A stretch of DNA of 64,000 bases, taken from JAJAZB01 sp965249815. Lineage in GTDB: Bacteria > Bacteroidota > Bacteroidia > Cytophagales > Spirosomataceae. How positions within the stretch are numbered: the first letter of the stretch is position 1; every line of letters begins with the position of its first letter. The DNA lies in the NCBI GenBank assembly GCA_965249815.1, contig CBDFMV010000003.1, positions 4,154,001 through 4,218,000 on the forward strand, read 5' to 3'. The translations under genes and the position numbers were made by a program. The notes beneath the pieces are model-generated. The model did no database searches. It was not told the DNA's origin and was given only the letters and a program-made list of their open reading frames with translations. Of the stretch, positions 32,930-40,362 are shown piece by piece.

Positions 32930-34264
32930 ATGAAACAACAGGAATCCATTCCGACCTCGAAAGTAGCCCGGGCGACGCAGTTCGTGAAGACGGGGGTGAA
33001 AATTGGCGGTAACTACCTGAAACACAACGTGAAGAAGTTCGTCGATCCGTCCATTAGCCGTGATGAACTTCACAACGACAACGCCGAAGACATTTACGAG
33101 GCCCTCAGCCAGATGAAAGGCTCGGCGCTGAAAGTGGCCCAAATGATGAGCATGGACCGCAACCTGCTGCCCCGGGCCTACGTTGACCGGTTCCAATTGT
33201 CGCAGTATTCGGCGCCGCCTCTTTCGGCTCCGCTGGTCATGCGTACCTTCCGGCAGTTTCTGGGTAAGTCGCCGCAGGAAGTGTACGATTCGTTTTGCCT
33301 GGAAGCCGTAAACGCCGCCAGCATCGGGCAGGTGCACCGGGCGACCAGGAACGGGAAGGAATTAGCCGTGAAAGTACAGTATCCCGGCGTGGCCGACAGC
33401 ATCAGTTCGGATCTGCGAATGGTGCGACCCATGGCGATTGCGTTGTTTGGCCTGAATGAAAAAGACCTTGACCGTTACATGGGCGAGGTACAGTTGCGGC
33501 TGCTCGAAGAAACCGACTACAACCTTGAACTCAAACGTGGTCAGGAAATTGCGGCGGCGTGTGCGTCAATTCCCAACCTTGTTTTTCCGAAGTACTACCC
33601 CGAATTATCCGCCCGGCGCATCCTGACGATGGACTGGCTGGAGGGACAACACCTGAAGGATTTCATCGCCACGAACCCCACGCAGGAAGTGCGCAACCGC
33701 ATCGGGCAGGCGCTGTGGGATTTTTACGATTTCCAAATCCACACGCTCCGGAAGGTTCACGCTGACCCGCATCCTGGCAATTTCCTGCTCCGGCCCGATG
33801 GGACGGTCGGCGTTATTGATTTTGGGTGCGTCAAGGTGATCCCCGACGGGTATTATGAAAACTATTTCGCCCTGCTTAACCCCGACACGCTCGACGATGC
33901 CGGGATGGTCGGGCGGATATTTCATTACCTCGAATTCACCGTAGCGGAAGATTCGCCCCGCGAAAAGGCGTTTTTCACGGAATTATTTGTGCGCATGATT
34001 CGCTTGCTGGCCAGACCGTTCGCCGCGGACGACTTCGACTTTAGCGACGACGCCTACTTTGACGAAGTGTACGGCCTGGCTGAGGAGCTTTCCCAGCTCG
34101 AAGAATTAAGGAACTCAAAGGTTGCCCGTGGTTCGCAACATGGATTATACGTCAACCGCACGTATTTTGGCCTGTACTCCATCCTCAACGAATTGCGGGC
34201 GCAGGTGGTCACGACTAAACCCGAATGGTTGAAAGCAAAACCAAAAGCAGCGGAACTGGTGTAA
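32930..34264 (+). CDS. ABC1/AarF (UbiB/COQ8) atypical kinase
   Basis: 444-aa member of the ABC1 family, ATPases linked to quinone (here probably menaquinone) biology and lipid homeostasis. Typical parts: alanine-rich loop NAASIGQVHRA, the ATP lysine in LAVKVQYPGV, catalytic HADPHPGNFLL and DFG in VIDFGCVKV. The family's KxGQ motif reads KVAQ (in GSALKVAQMMS), a Gly-to-Ala change. No C-terminal membrane helix is evident, unlike UbiB. The stop lies in the first bases of a 46-bp palindromic terminator. Confidence 0.85.
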   Translation: MKQQESIPTSKVARATQFVKTGVKIGGNYLKHNVKKFVDPSISRDELHNDNAEDIYEALSQMKGSALKVAQMMSMDRNLLPRAYVDRFQLSQYSAPPLSAPLVMRTFRQFLGKSPQEVYDSFCLEAVNAASIGQVHRATRNGKELAVKVQYPGVADSISSDLRMVRPMAIALFGLNEKDLDRYMGEVQLRLLEETDYNLELKRGQEIAAACASIPNLVFPKYYPELSARRILTMDWLEGQHLKDFIATNPTQEVRNRIGQALWDFYDFQIHTLRKVHADPHPGNFLLRPDGTVGVIDFGCVKVIPDGYYENYFALLNPDTLDDAGMVGRIFHYLEFTVAEDSPREKAFFTELFVRMIRLLARPFAADDFDFSDDAYFDEVYGLAEELSQLEELRNSKVARGSQHGLYVNRTYFGLYSILNELRAQVVTTKPEWLKAKPKAAELV

Positions 34265-34306
34265 CGAAAAAGGGCCAGGCGCATGCGCCTGGCCCTTTTT
34301 CGTTAC
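34261..34306. terminator. 46-bp perfect palindrome containing both convergent stop codons
   Basis: 23-bp arms without spacer, centred between 34283 and 34284 (inner part AGGCGCATGCGCCT, flanks GTAACGAAAAAGGG and its complement). It includes the TAA of the ABC1 gene (34262-34264) and of the DUF2911 gene (34303-34305) and gives a GC-rich stem with a T-run on either strand. Confidence 0.9.
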
Positions 34307-34959
34307 CTGGAAAAAGCAATTGGAATGTTGATTTTGATGTCGTCCCACAAGAGGGTAAGATCGGCACCGGCATCAGTTTCGTTGAATTTGAAAGTAAGGG
34401 CTTCGAACACCTGATCATTCCTGGAAGCGGGTACCTCGAACCGGAGCACGTCTTTTTCGGGCTTGTAGCTGTACGCTCCCCACTGACCGAGTTCCGCATT
34501 CAGGATCACCGTCCATTTGTCCGGGTTGGGAATCGTGAACAGGGTGTACGTGCCCGCCCGGCACACTTTGCCGTCAAACTTTACGTCACGGGTGAACGTG
34601 ATTTCCGTGGCTTCGTTGGCACCGGTTCGCCATACTTTCCCCCATTTTTCAAGGTTTCCAAAAATGACCCGACCTTTTTTGAAGGGCTGCCCGTACACCA
34701 GTTTAATGTAGTTGCTCTCGTCTTTGTACAACGCCAGCGCAACCGGACTCGGTCTTAATTCAGGCTTTACCGTGTCGGGGGTGCCCGTTTTTTGCAGCGA
34801 ATCTGGCGAGACCAATGCCAGCGAACGGGTGGTGTCCGTGGCGGCAAGTCGGATCGAATCGATGGGCGTGGTGGCCCGGAGTGAGTCGGGGCGTATCTGC
34901 GCTTGAGTCGTACTCAGCACACCCATCAGCAGCAGCCAGCACATGCAGGGGAATTTCAC
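34303..34959 (-). CDS. DUF2911 exported protein
   Basis: 218-aa exported protein of unknown function. A signal peptide (MKFPCMCWLLLMGVLSTTQA) starts from a GTG at 34959; an ATG five codons in would give a shorter one. A Thr/Ser/Pro-rich linker of about 55 residues leads to the DUF2911 domain with its hallmark YGQPFKKGRVIFG, WRTGANEATEITF and AGTYTLFTIP. The domain is common in Bacteroidota periplasmic proteins. Confidence 0.85.
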   Translation of the reverse strand: MKFPCMCWLLLMGVLSTTQAQIRPDSLRATTPIDSIRLAATDTTRSLALVSPDSLQKTGTPDTVKPELRPSPVALALYKDESNYIKLVYGQPFKKGRVIFGNLEKWGKVWRTGANEATEITFTRDVKFDGKVCRAGTYTLFTIPNPDKWTVILNAELGQWGAYSYKPEKDVLRFEVPASRNDQVFEALTFKFNETDAGADLTLLWDDIKINIPIAFSR

Positions 34960-35062
34960 GAAAAATGGGAACGTTAGAGCCAGAAATTACCTACTTTCGA
35001 CGTCGGTACAACGTTAACTCCTGCTTATTGTTTCCTGAACCTGACTCACTACGGGTTAAAAA

Positions 35063-35554
35063 ATGCTAACGATGCGCCCCAATTTTGACGACATTTTCAT
35101 GGAACTGGCCACCAGCCTGGCCCGGCGTTCACATTGCATCAAGGCCCAGGTCGGGGCAGTGTTGACCAAAGACACGCGCATCATCTCGATTGGCTACAAC
35201 GGGCCGCCAGCCGGTACGCACAATTGCGACGAAGAGTTTCCGGGCGTTGGGTGCCCCCGTGATTCAAAAGGCAGTTGTTCACTGGCTTTGCACGCCGAAG
35301 AAAACGCCATTTTGTACGCGGTAAAAAACGGTTCAGGTATCGACGGTTCCACGTTGTATGTGACCTTGTCGCCCTGCATCGCGTGCGCCCGGATTATTTA
35401 CAGTATGAAAATCAGCAAGGTCATTTTCTGGCACTCCTACGCTGCCTACAAAGGTTTGCCCGTTGACGAAGGCGTCGAATTTCTCCGCCGGTTTGGGGTG
35501 GAAGTCGAACGGTACCAACCCGTGAGCAGCGAAGCCTTGACGCTCAGCGACTAA
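35063..35554 (+). CDS. dCMP/cytidine-type deaminase
   Basis: 163-aa zinc enzyme of the deoxycytidylate deaminase group, which makes dUMP for thymidylate synthesis. Zinc motif HAEENAI with the catalytic Glu, and the second motif SPCIACARIIY. The IGYNGPPAGTHNCDEEF stretch and the cysteine in VGCPRD are typical of the dCMP deaminase subfamily. ATG at 35063 or 35072. Convergent with the SlyD-like gene; no T-run hairpin is evident in the 25 bases between them. Confidence 0.88.
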   Translation: MLTMRPNFDDIFMELATSLARRSHCIKAQVGAVLTKDTRIISIGYNGPPAGTHNCDEEFPGVGCPRDSKGSCSLALHAEENAILYAVKNGSGIDGSTLYVTLSPCIACARIIYSMKISKVIFWHSYAAYKGLPVDEGVEFLRRFGVEVERYQPVSSEALTLSD

Positions 35555-35579
35555 CGGTTGCGCCAGTGTGAGCGGGTCG

Positions 35580-36092
35580 TCAATGATGAACACCCCCTTC
35601 GCCATGAACGTGACCGTGCTCGAGTTCAGTTTGGGTGGCTTCCCGCACCGTTAGCACCTGTCCGGCGAAATGCATCGATTTGTCGGCGAGGGGATGGTTA
35701 AAATCCATCAACACCAGGTCGTCTTTCACGTCGAGCACCCGCCCCTGCAGGCGATGGCCGTCTTCATTGGTCATGGGCAGCAGATTGCCAACGTCGAGCA
35801 ACCCGTCGGGCACGGTACCGTCCACTTTGAACACTTGCAAGGGAAGTTCGACCACCGCTTCGGGGTCGCGTTGGCCGTAGCCTTCTTCGGCGGAGAGTTC
35901 AAAATCGAACGCGTCACCCGGTTGCAGGCCGATGAGTTTTTCTTCGAAGGCCTCGGGCAAGCCGCTCAGGCCCAGAATGAACACCATCGGTTCGTCGGCT
36001 TCGACGGTTTCCACGGTTTCGGGCTGACCCTCTTCGTCGGGAATGGTGAGGCGGTAGGTCAGCGACACCACGGCGTTGGGAGTAATTTGCAT
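35580..36092 (-). CDS. SlyD-like FKBP-type peptidyl-prolyl isomerase
   Basis: 170-aa cytosolic folding helper. N-terminal FKBP half (VSLTYRLTIPDEEGQP...VFILGLSGLPEAFEEKLIGLQPGD), then the inserted IF domain (AEEGYGQRDPEAVVELPLQVF to VLDVKDDLVLMDFNHPLADK), the order seen in SlyD. The C-terminus EHGHVHGEGGVHH is histidine-rich, a short version of the metal-binding tail by which SlyD handles nickel. The start at 36092 (MQITPNAVV) is used; the frame upstream lacks similarity. A -7 element lies at 36113-36120. Confidence 0.9.
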   Translation of the reverse strand: MQITPNAVVSLTYRLTIPDEEGQPETVETVEADEPMVFILGLSGLPEAFEEKLIGLQPGDAFDFELSAEEGYGQRDPEAVVELPLQVFKVDGTVPDGLLDVGNLLPMTNEDGHRLQGRVLDVKDDLVLMDFNHPLADKSMHFAGQVLTVREATQTELEHGHVHGEGGVHH

Positions 36093-36112
36093 TGGTTTTT
36101 GGTTTGGGTTGG

Positions 36113-36120
36113 CAAACCTA
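36113..36120 (-). promoter_or_regulatory. -7 element for the SlyD-like gene
   Basis: Minus-strand TAGGTTTG, exact TAnnTTTG, 20 bases before the ATG at 36092. Confidence 0.45.
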
Positions 36121-36153
36121 CGGTTTTTGGCGAAACCCCCTGAACCCGCTGGC

Positions 36154-36747
36154 ATGAATTATCTGGCGCACGCCCTCCTTTCTGGTCCCGACGAGGAACT
36201 CCGCCTGGGCAATTTCCTGGGGGATTTTGTGAAAGGCCGGGTAGAAAATTTTCACGGCTCAGGCGTGACTGAACGCCTCCGCGACGGCATCCGGCTGCAC
36301 CGGGCCATCGATCATTTTACCGACACGCACCCGGTGGTGCGGCGAAGCAAGGCCCGGCTCACCCCTCGGTATGGGCTTCTGGCGGGCATCATCGTGGATT
36401 TAGCCTACGACCACTTCCTGGCTAAAAATTGGCGGGCCTACGCGGAGCAACCGCTGCGGGACTTCTCGAACACCTTTTATCAACTCCTTGAAGCAAACCG
36501 TTCGCGTTTGCCAGCGCCAACCCATCGGTTGGTTGACGCCATGACGCAATTCGACTGGCTGACCAGTTACGCAGACCTCACCGCCACCGAACGGGCGCTG
36601 GCGGGCCTGGCCCGGCGGGTGCCCGTGGCGGCAGGCATCGAAACGGCGGGGGAGGAACTTAGAGCTGGGTATGAGGCTTTCTTAGAGGATTTCCGCGAAT
36701 TTTTCCCAAGCATCGCCGAATTTTGCCGAAGTCGTTTTGACGCCTGA
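36154..36747 (+). CDS. Acyl carrier protein phosphodiesterase-like (AcpH/DUF479)
   Basis: 197-aa HD-like helical protein. In E. coli AcpH removes the phosphopantetheine arm from acyl carrier protein. MNYLAHALLS at the N-terminus, GNFLGDFVKGR, GIRLHRAIDHFTDTHPVV and GIIVDLAYDHFLAKNW carry the histidines and aspartates of the predicted metal site. The ATG at 36154 starts the conserved block at residue 1. It is 11 bases upstream of holA and likely cotranscribed. Confidence 0.85.
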   Translation: MNYLAHALLSGPDEELRLGNFLGDFVKGRVENFHGSGVTERLRDGIRLHRAIDHFTDTHPVVRRSKARLTPRYGLLAGIIVDLAYDHFLAKNWRAYAEQPLRDFSNTFYQLLEANRSRLPAPTHRLVDAMTQFDWLTSYADLTATERALAGLARRVPVAAGIETAGEELRAGYEAFLEDFREFFPSIAEFCRSRFDA

Positions 36748-36758
36748 ACAATAATCCA

Positions 36759-37778
36759 ATGCCCACCACGCCGGAATCCGCCCTGAAAACGCTGAAGTCC
36801 AATCAGTTTTTACCCCTCTATTTATTGCACGGTGACGAGCCGTATTACCTCGACCAACTGACGGAACTACTCGAGGAACAAGTGCTTGCCCCGGCTGAAC
36901 GGTCTTTCAATCAATTCATTCTGTTTGGCAAAGATCTGACGATTCCTGCCTTGCTCAGTTACGCAAAGCGATTCCCCATGCTGTCAGACAAACAAGTTGT
37001 CCTGGTAAAAGAAGCGCAGGGAATTGGTGGACTGGAAGCGAAGGAAATGAATCGTTTGCTGGAGGAATACGCGCTTAATCCGTTATCATCTACCGTGTTA
37101 GTGCTATGTTTTAAGGAACCGGTTGATGAGCGTAAAGCCTGGGTGAAGGCCTTCGACAAAAACGGAATGGCGGTGAATTCACGGAGGTTGTACGACAATA
37201 AACTGCCGGATTGGATTGCCGAGTACTGTCACGCTCGTGGCGCAAAAGTGAGCAAAGCGGCCCTGATGATGCTGGCCGAATTCGTAGGGAATGATCTGAA
37301 ACGCCTTGCCAATGAACTCGATAAAATCCTGCTCAACCTGCGCGCCGGGGAGGATGTGACGGCCGAAGTAATCGAAACCTACGTTGGAGTGAGTAAGGAG
37401 TACAACAGCTTCGAGTTTCAAAAGGCATTGTTTCAACGCGACGTGGTCAAGGCCAATCAAATTGCATTGTTTTTTGCCTCGAATCCGAAGAATTACCCGC
37501 TTCAGCCCATCCTGATTGTGCTGTACAATTGCTTCAGCAAACTGCTGATGGTTCACGCGGCAACGAATCGCGGCGAGAAGGAACTGGCCGGACAGTTGGG
37601 CGTTAATCCCTATTTCGTAAAAGATTACCTTACTGGAGCAAATCAATTTTCGGGTGAAAAGACGGCACGGGTCATTTCGTTCCTTCGGCTGGCCGACGCG
37701 CAGGCAAAAGGAGTGGAAGCGGGTTCACTCGACGAGGGAGCGATTCTGCGTGAATTGGTCTTTAAGATCCTGCACTGA
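36759..37778 (+). CDS. holA: DNA polymerase III delta subunit HolA
   Basis: 339-aa clamp-loader subunit that opens the beta ring. LPLYLLHGDEPYYLDQLTELL is the N-terminal AAA+ segment, and the later LMMLAEFVGNDLKRLANELDKILLNL and PLQPILIVLYNCFSKLLMVHAA are the helical domains of the family. No functional Walker A is expected, and none is seen. Confidence 0.92.
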   Translation: MPTTPESALKTLKSNQFLPLYLLHGDEPYYLDQLTELLEEQVLAPAERSFNQFILFGKDLTIPALLSYAKRFPMLSDKQVVLVKEAQGIGGLEAKEMNRLLEEYALNPLSSTVLVLCFKEPVDERKAWVKAFDKNGMAVNSRRLYDNKLPDWIAEYCHARGAKVSKAALMMLAEFVGNDLKRLANELDKILLNLRAGEDVTAEVIETYVGVSKEYNSFEFQKALFQRDVVKANQIALFFASNPKNYPLQPILIVLYNCFSKLLMVHAATNRGEKELAGQLGVNPYFVKDYLTGANQFSGEKTARVISFLRLADAQAKGVEAGSLDEGAILRELVFKILH

Positions 37779-37787
37779 AACGGGCAA

Positions 37788-37821
37788 GAAAAAGCGCCCC
37801 AACTCCCTGAGTTGAGGCGCT
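37788..37821 (-). terminator. Terminator of tRNA-Met
   Basis: Minus-strand AGCGCCTCAACTC / GAGTTGGGGCGCT (13 bp with one wobble), loop AGG, followed by TTTTTC. It lies between the tRNA and the holA stop. Confidence 0.85.
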
Positions 37822-37833
37822 GGAAGAGCCTGG

Positions 37834-37907
37834 TAGCGGGGAGGGGAATTGAACCCCTGACCTCAGGGTTATGAATCCTGCGCTCTAACCATCTGAGCTA
37901 CCCCGCC
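37834..37907 (-). tRNA. tRNA-Met (anticodon CAT)
   Basis: 74 nt. Acceptor GGCGGGG / CCCCGCT (G-U at the end pair), D arm GCTCAGATGGTTAGAGC, anticodon loop TTCATAA, T arm AGGGG-TTCAATT-CCCCT. The anticodon stem CAGGA/CCCTG has an A-C mismatch next to the loop. The three bases after discriminator A are CCA (37833-37831), unlike the other two tRNAs here; this may be chance. The paired G1-U72 end argues for elongator rather than initiator. Confidence 0.93.
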
Positions 37908-37920
37908 CTAAAATCTGGGG

Positions 37921-37928
37921 CAAAAGTA
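37921..37928 (-). promoter_or_regulatory. -7 element of tRNA-Met
   Basis: Minus-strand TACTTTTG, the same octamer as before the other two tRNAs, 13 bases from the mature 5' end. No -33 TTG at the usual distance. Confidence 0.55.
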
Positions 37929-38018
37929 AGCGTTTATTTCAAAAAGTCTATACCTTTTGCCCAGAAAAAGGCACCGCCAGCGGTTAGAATTCATCATTGC
38001 CCCCAAACGTGAGCCGGT

Positions 38019-38408
38019 ATGAGCAAGTATAAATTTACCGCAGAGTACGAACTGCGAGCCTCCCCCAAAATGTTGTTTCCATACGTGAGTACTGCCTCCG
38101 GATTGTCTCAATGGTTTGCCAGCAAGGTCAACGCCATGCCCAACCAGATGTACGATTTTATCTGGGATGGCGAAAGCCACCCGGCCCGCATGGCAACACT
38201 ACGGCAGAACAAAAGCGTAAAATTCGACTTTTTGCCTATCGCCGACGAACGCGAACACGCGTACGTCGAATTCCGGTTAGACGTGAGTGACCTGACGCAG
38301 TCGACTTTTCTAAAGATTACTGATTTTTCGACGAATTCTGACGCGGATGACCTGAAGGCACTTTGGAACGGGTTGATGGAAAACCTTCGCGAAATTGTTG
38401 GAAGCTGA
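38019..38408 (+). CDS. START-like (AHSA1/SRPBCC fold) protein
   Basis: 129-aa protein of the START-like family found next to LptF/G-type permeases in Bacteroidota. KFTAEYELRASPKMLFPYVSTASGLSQWFAS is the first strand-helix unit of an AHSA1-type helix-grip fold, and FLKITDFSTNSDADDLKALWNGLMENLREIV the C-terminal helix. The fold binds hydrophobic ligands in relatives; none can be named here. The ATG of the permease follows the stop with no gap, implying one mRNA. Confidence 0.75.
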   Translation: MSKYKFTAEYELRASPKMLFPYVSTASGLSQWFASKVNAMPNQMYDFIWDGESHPARMATLRQNKSVKFDFLPIADEREHAYVEFRLDVSDLTQSTFLKITDFSTNSDADDLKALWNGLMENLREIVGS

Positions 38409-39896
38409 ATGAAAAAACTCGATAAACTGGTGCTCAAGTCCTTTTGGGGACCCTTTCTGGTGACGTTTAGTGTCGTGGAGTTTATCTTCATTATGCGGTT
38501 TATCATGCTGTATTTTGAGGAAATCGCCGGAAAGGACATTGGGCTGGCCACCTACGGAGAACTCCTTTTTTATTGCAGTGTCATCACCGTACCCATTTCT
38601 ATGCCGCTGGCCGTGCTACTCTCTTCGTTGATGAGTTTCGGTAACCTGGGCGAATTCTTCGAACTGACTGCCATCAAAAGCGCGGGCATCTCAGTGATGC
38701 GGGCGTTTCGGCCCATCGGCATTGTGGTTGTGGCGCTGACTGGATTTGTGTTTTGGTTTAACAACAAAGTGATGCCGGTGGCAAACCTGAAATTTTACAG
38801 TTTGCTTTACGACGTCAAGACGAAAAAGGCAGCTCTCAACATTAAGGAGGGCATTTTTTACACCGATTTGCCCGGTTACCGCATCAAAGCCGACAAGAAA
38901 TTTCCCGACCAACGCTCGCTCAAGGGTCTGGTCATTTACGATCACACGCAGGTGAATACGGGCAACCGCCGGGTGATTCTGGCCGATTCAGCCCAGATGT
39001 ACACCATCCTCAACGATCGCTACCTGGTGTTCGAGCTTTTCAACGGCAACGACTACCTCGAAGACCCCGACCGTACCTCACCAAACTCCAACCAAAGCGA
39101 CTTCACCCGAACCGAGTTCAGGCACTCGACTTTTACCATGAACCTGAAGTCGTTTGATTTAAAGAAAACTGATGAAGATCAATTCAGGTACGCGGCCATC
39201 ATGAAGGATTTGGGAGAATTGGGGCATGAATCGGACTCGTTGCGTGGCGATCTGAAATCATCACGCAACTCCATGGTGTTTTCGGCCCCACGCTATTACC
39301 TCTACCACCTGAATCCCGCGCCGTTAAACAGCAAAAAACTTTACGGAAATGGTCGCTGGGTCGATTCTCTGTTGCGCAAACCCCTGCCGATGCACCAGCG
39401 CGGGCAGCAGGTGAGCAGCGCGCTGAGTCAGGCTAAAAACAACCTTTCCTGGGCCGAAACCAACGAGAGCCAGTTGAAGGACAAGGAAATTCGTGTCAAC
39501 AAGGCAGACCTGGAATGGCATCACAAATTCACCACGGCCATTGCCTGTCTGGTGATGTTTTTGATTGGAGCACCGTTGGGGTCCATCATCAAAAAAGGCG
39601 GGTTTGGGTTGCCGGTGCTGGTGGCCATCATCTTTTTCATTCTCATGTACGTGCTCACCATTCAGGGCGATAAACTGGCCAAAGAAGGGCGGGCGTGGGT
39701 GCCAGCGGCGGCGTGGGTCTCTAATGTGGCCCTGTTGGGATTCGGGCTGTTCTTCCTTAAACGGGCCCGTGAAGATTCCCGCTTGTTTGAGGCGGACGTG
39801 TACCGTATTTACTTCACTCGCCTCGCTCAGCGTTTTCGTGCGTTGCGCGAGACCAACGGGTTTTTGAAAAAAAGACGTGAAAACTTGGCTTCCTGA
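38409..39896 (+). CDS. LptF/LptG (YjgP/YjgQ) family permease
   Basis: 495-aa inner-membrane protein of the lipopolysaccharide export ABC system. Three N-terminal membrane helices (about 10-115) with LATYGELLFYCSVITVPISMPLAVLLSSLMSFG, a large periplasmic jellyroll region (about 120-380), then three helices including FLIGAPLGSIIKKGGFGLP. It is longer than E. coli LptF/G (about 360 aa) because of the extended periplasmic part, which is usual in Bacteroidota. Only one of the two homologues is present here. Confidence 0.88.
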   Translation: MKKLDKLVLKSFWGPFLVTFSVVEFIFIMRFIMLYFEEIAGKDIGLATYGELLFYCSVITVPISMPLAVLLSSLMSFGNLGEFFELTAIKSAGISVMRAFRPIGIVVVALTGFVFWFNNKVMPVANLKFYSLLYDVKTKKAALNIKEGIFYTDLPGYRIKADKKFPDQRSLKGLVIYDHTQVNTGNRRVILADSAQMYTILNDRYLVFELFNGNDYLEDPDRTSPNSNQSDFTRTEFRHSTFTMNLKSFDLKKTDEDQFRYAAIMKDLGELGHESDSLRGDLKSSRNSMVFSAPRYYLYHLNPAPLNSKKLYGNGRWVDSLLRKPLPMHQRGQQVSSALSQAKNNLSWAETNESQLKDKEIRVNKADLEWHHKFTTAIACLVMFLIGAPLGSIIKKGGFGLPVLVAIIFFILMYVLTIQGDKLAKEGRAWVPAAAWVSNVALLGFGLFFLKRAREDSRLFEADVYRIYFTRLAQRFRALRETNGFLKKRRENLAS

Positions 39897-39915
39897 CCAG
39901 CAAAGCCTAATTTTG
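39885..39915 (+). promoter_or_regulatory. Promoter of rpsO
   Basis: TTG (39885-39887, still inside the permease gene), 20 bases, TAATTTTG (39908-39915), 32 bases before the rpsO ATG. Confidence 0.65.
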
Positions 39916-39947
39916 CGTTTTATAACAGAAAAGCTGCAAAAAACAAA

Positions 39948-40223
39948 ATGTACTTAACTGCCGAAAAGAAGCAACAAGTTTTCGAAACGCAAGGCTTCCA
40001 AAAAGCAAAAACGGACACGGGTTCGCCCGAATCGCAGATTGCTTTGTTCACCTTTCGAATCAATTCGCTGACCGATCACCTGAAAATTCACAAGAAAGAT
40101 TTCTCGACCCGCATGGGCCTCTTGAAATTGGTGGGACAGCGTCGTCGGTTGCTCGACTACCTGCACCGGAAGGATGTGAGCCGTTACCGGGCCATTCTGG
40201 CCGAGCTAAATCTGAGAAAATAA
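39948..40223 (+). CDS. rpsO: 30S ribosomal protein S15
   Basis: 91-aa 16S rRNA-binding protein of the small subunit platform. The four-helix family pattern is clear: TDTGSPESQIALFTFRINSLTDHLKIHKKDFSTRMGLLKLVGQRRRLLDYL. The rpsO-pnp order is conserved widely; here they are 139 bases apart with a hairpin between. Confidence 0.98.
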   Translation: MYLTAEKKQQVFETQGFQKAKTDTGSPESQIALFTFRINSLTDHLKIHKKDFSTRMGLLKLVGQRRRLLDYLHRKDVSRYRAILAELNLRK

Positions 40224-40239
40224 TATTTCTCCGCTTGAA

Positions 40240-40271
40240 AATCAGGGAATTCAATGTTGAATTCCCTGATT
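40240..40271. terminator. 15-bp hairpin between rpsO and pnp
   Basis: AATCAGGGAATTCAA and its exact complement separated by two bases. No T-run follows (TGTATC), so it is more likely an RNA-processing or attenuation hairpin than a full terminator; in E. coli the corresponding space contains both a terminator and RNase III sites that control pnp. Confidence 0.6.
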
Positions 40272-40362
40272 TGTATCTATCCCCGCTGTTCTCACTTTTG
40301 TTTCGGCTTCTGCCTGCTTTTGGGTAAACCCTTGCCGAAACCGCTGCCAATCACATCCATCC

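Noticed and set aside
40240..40271. Riboswitch between rpsO and pnp
   Set aside because: Only a simple hairpin; no conserved aptamer features are visible.
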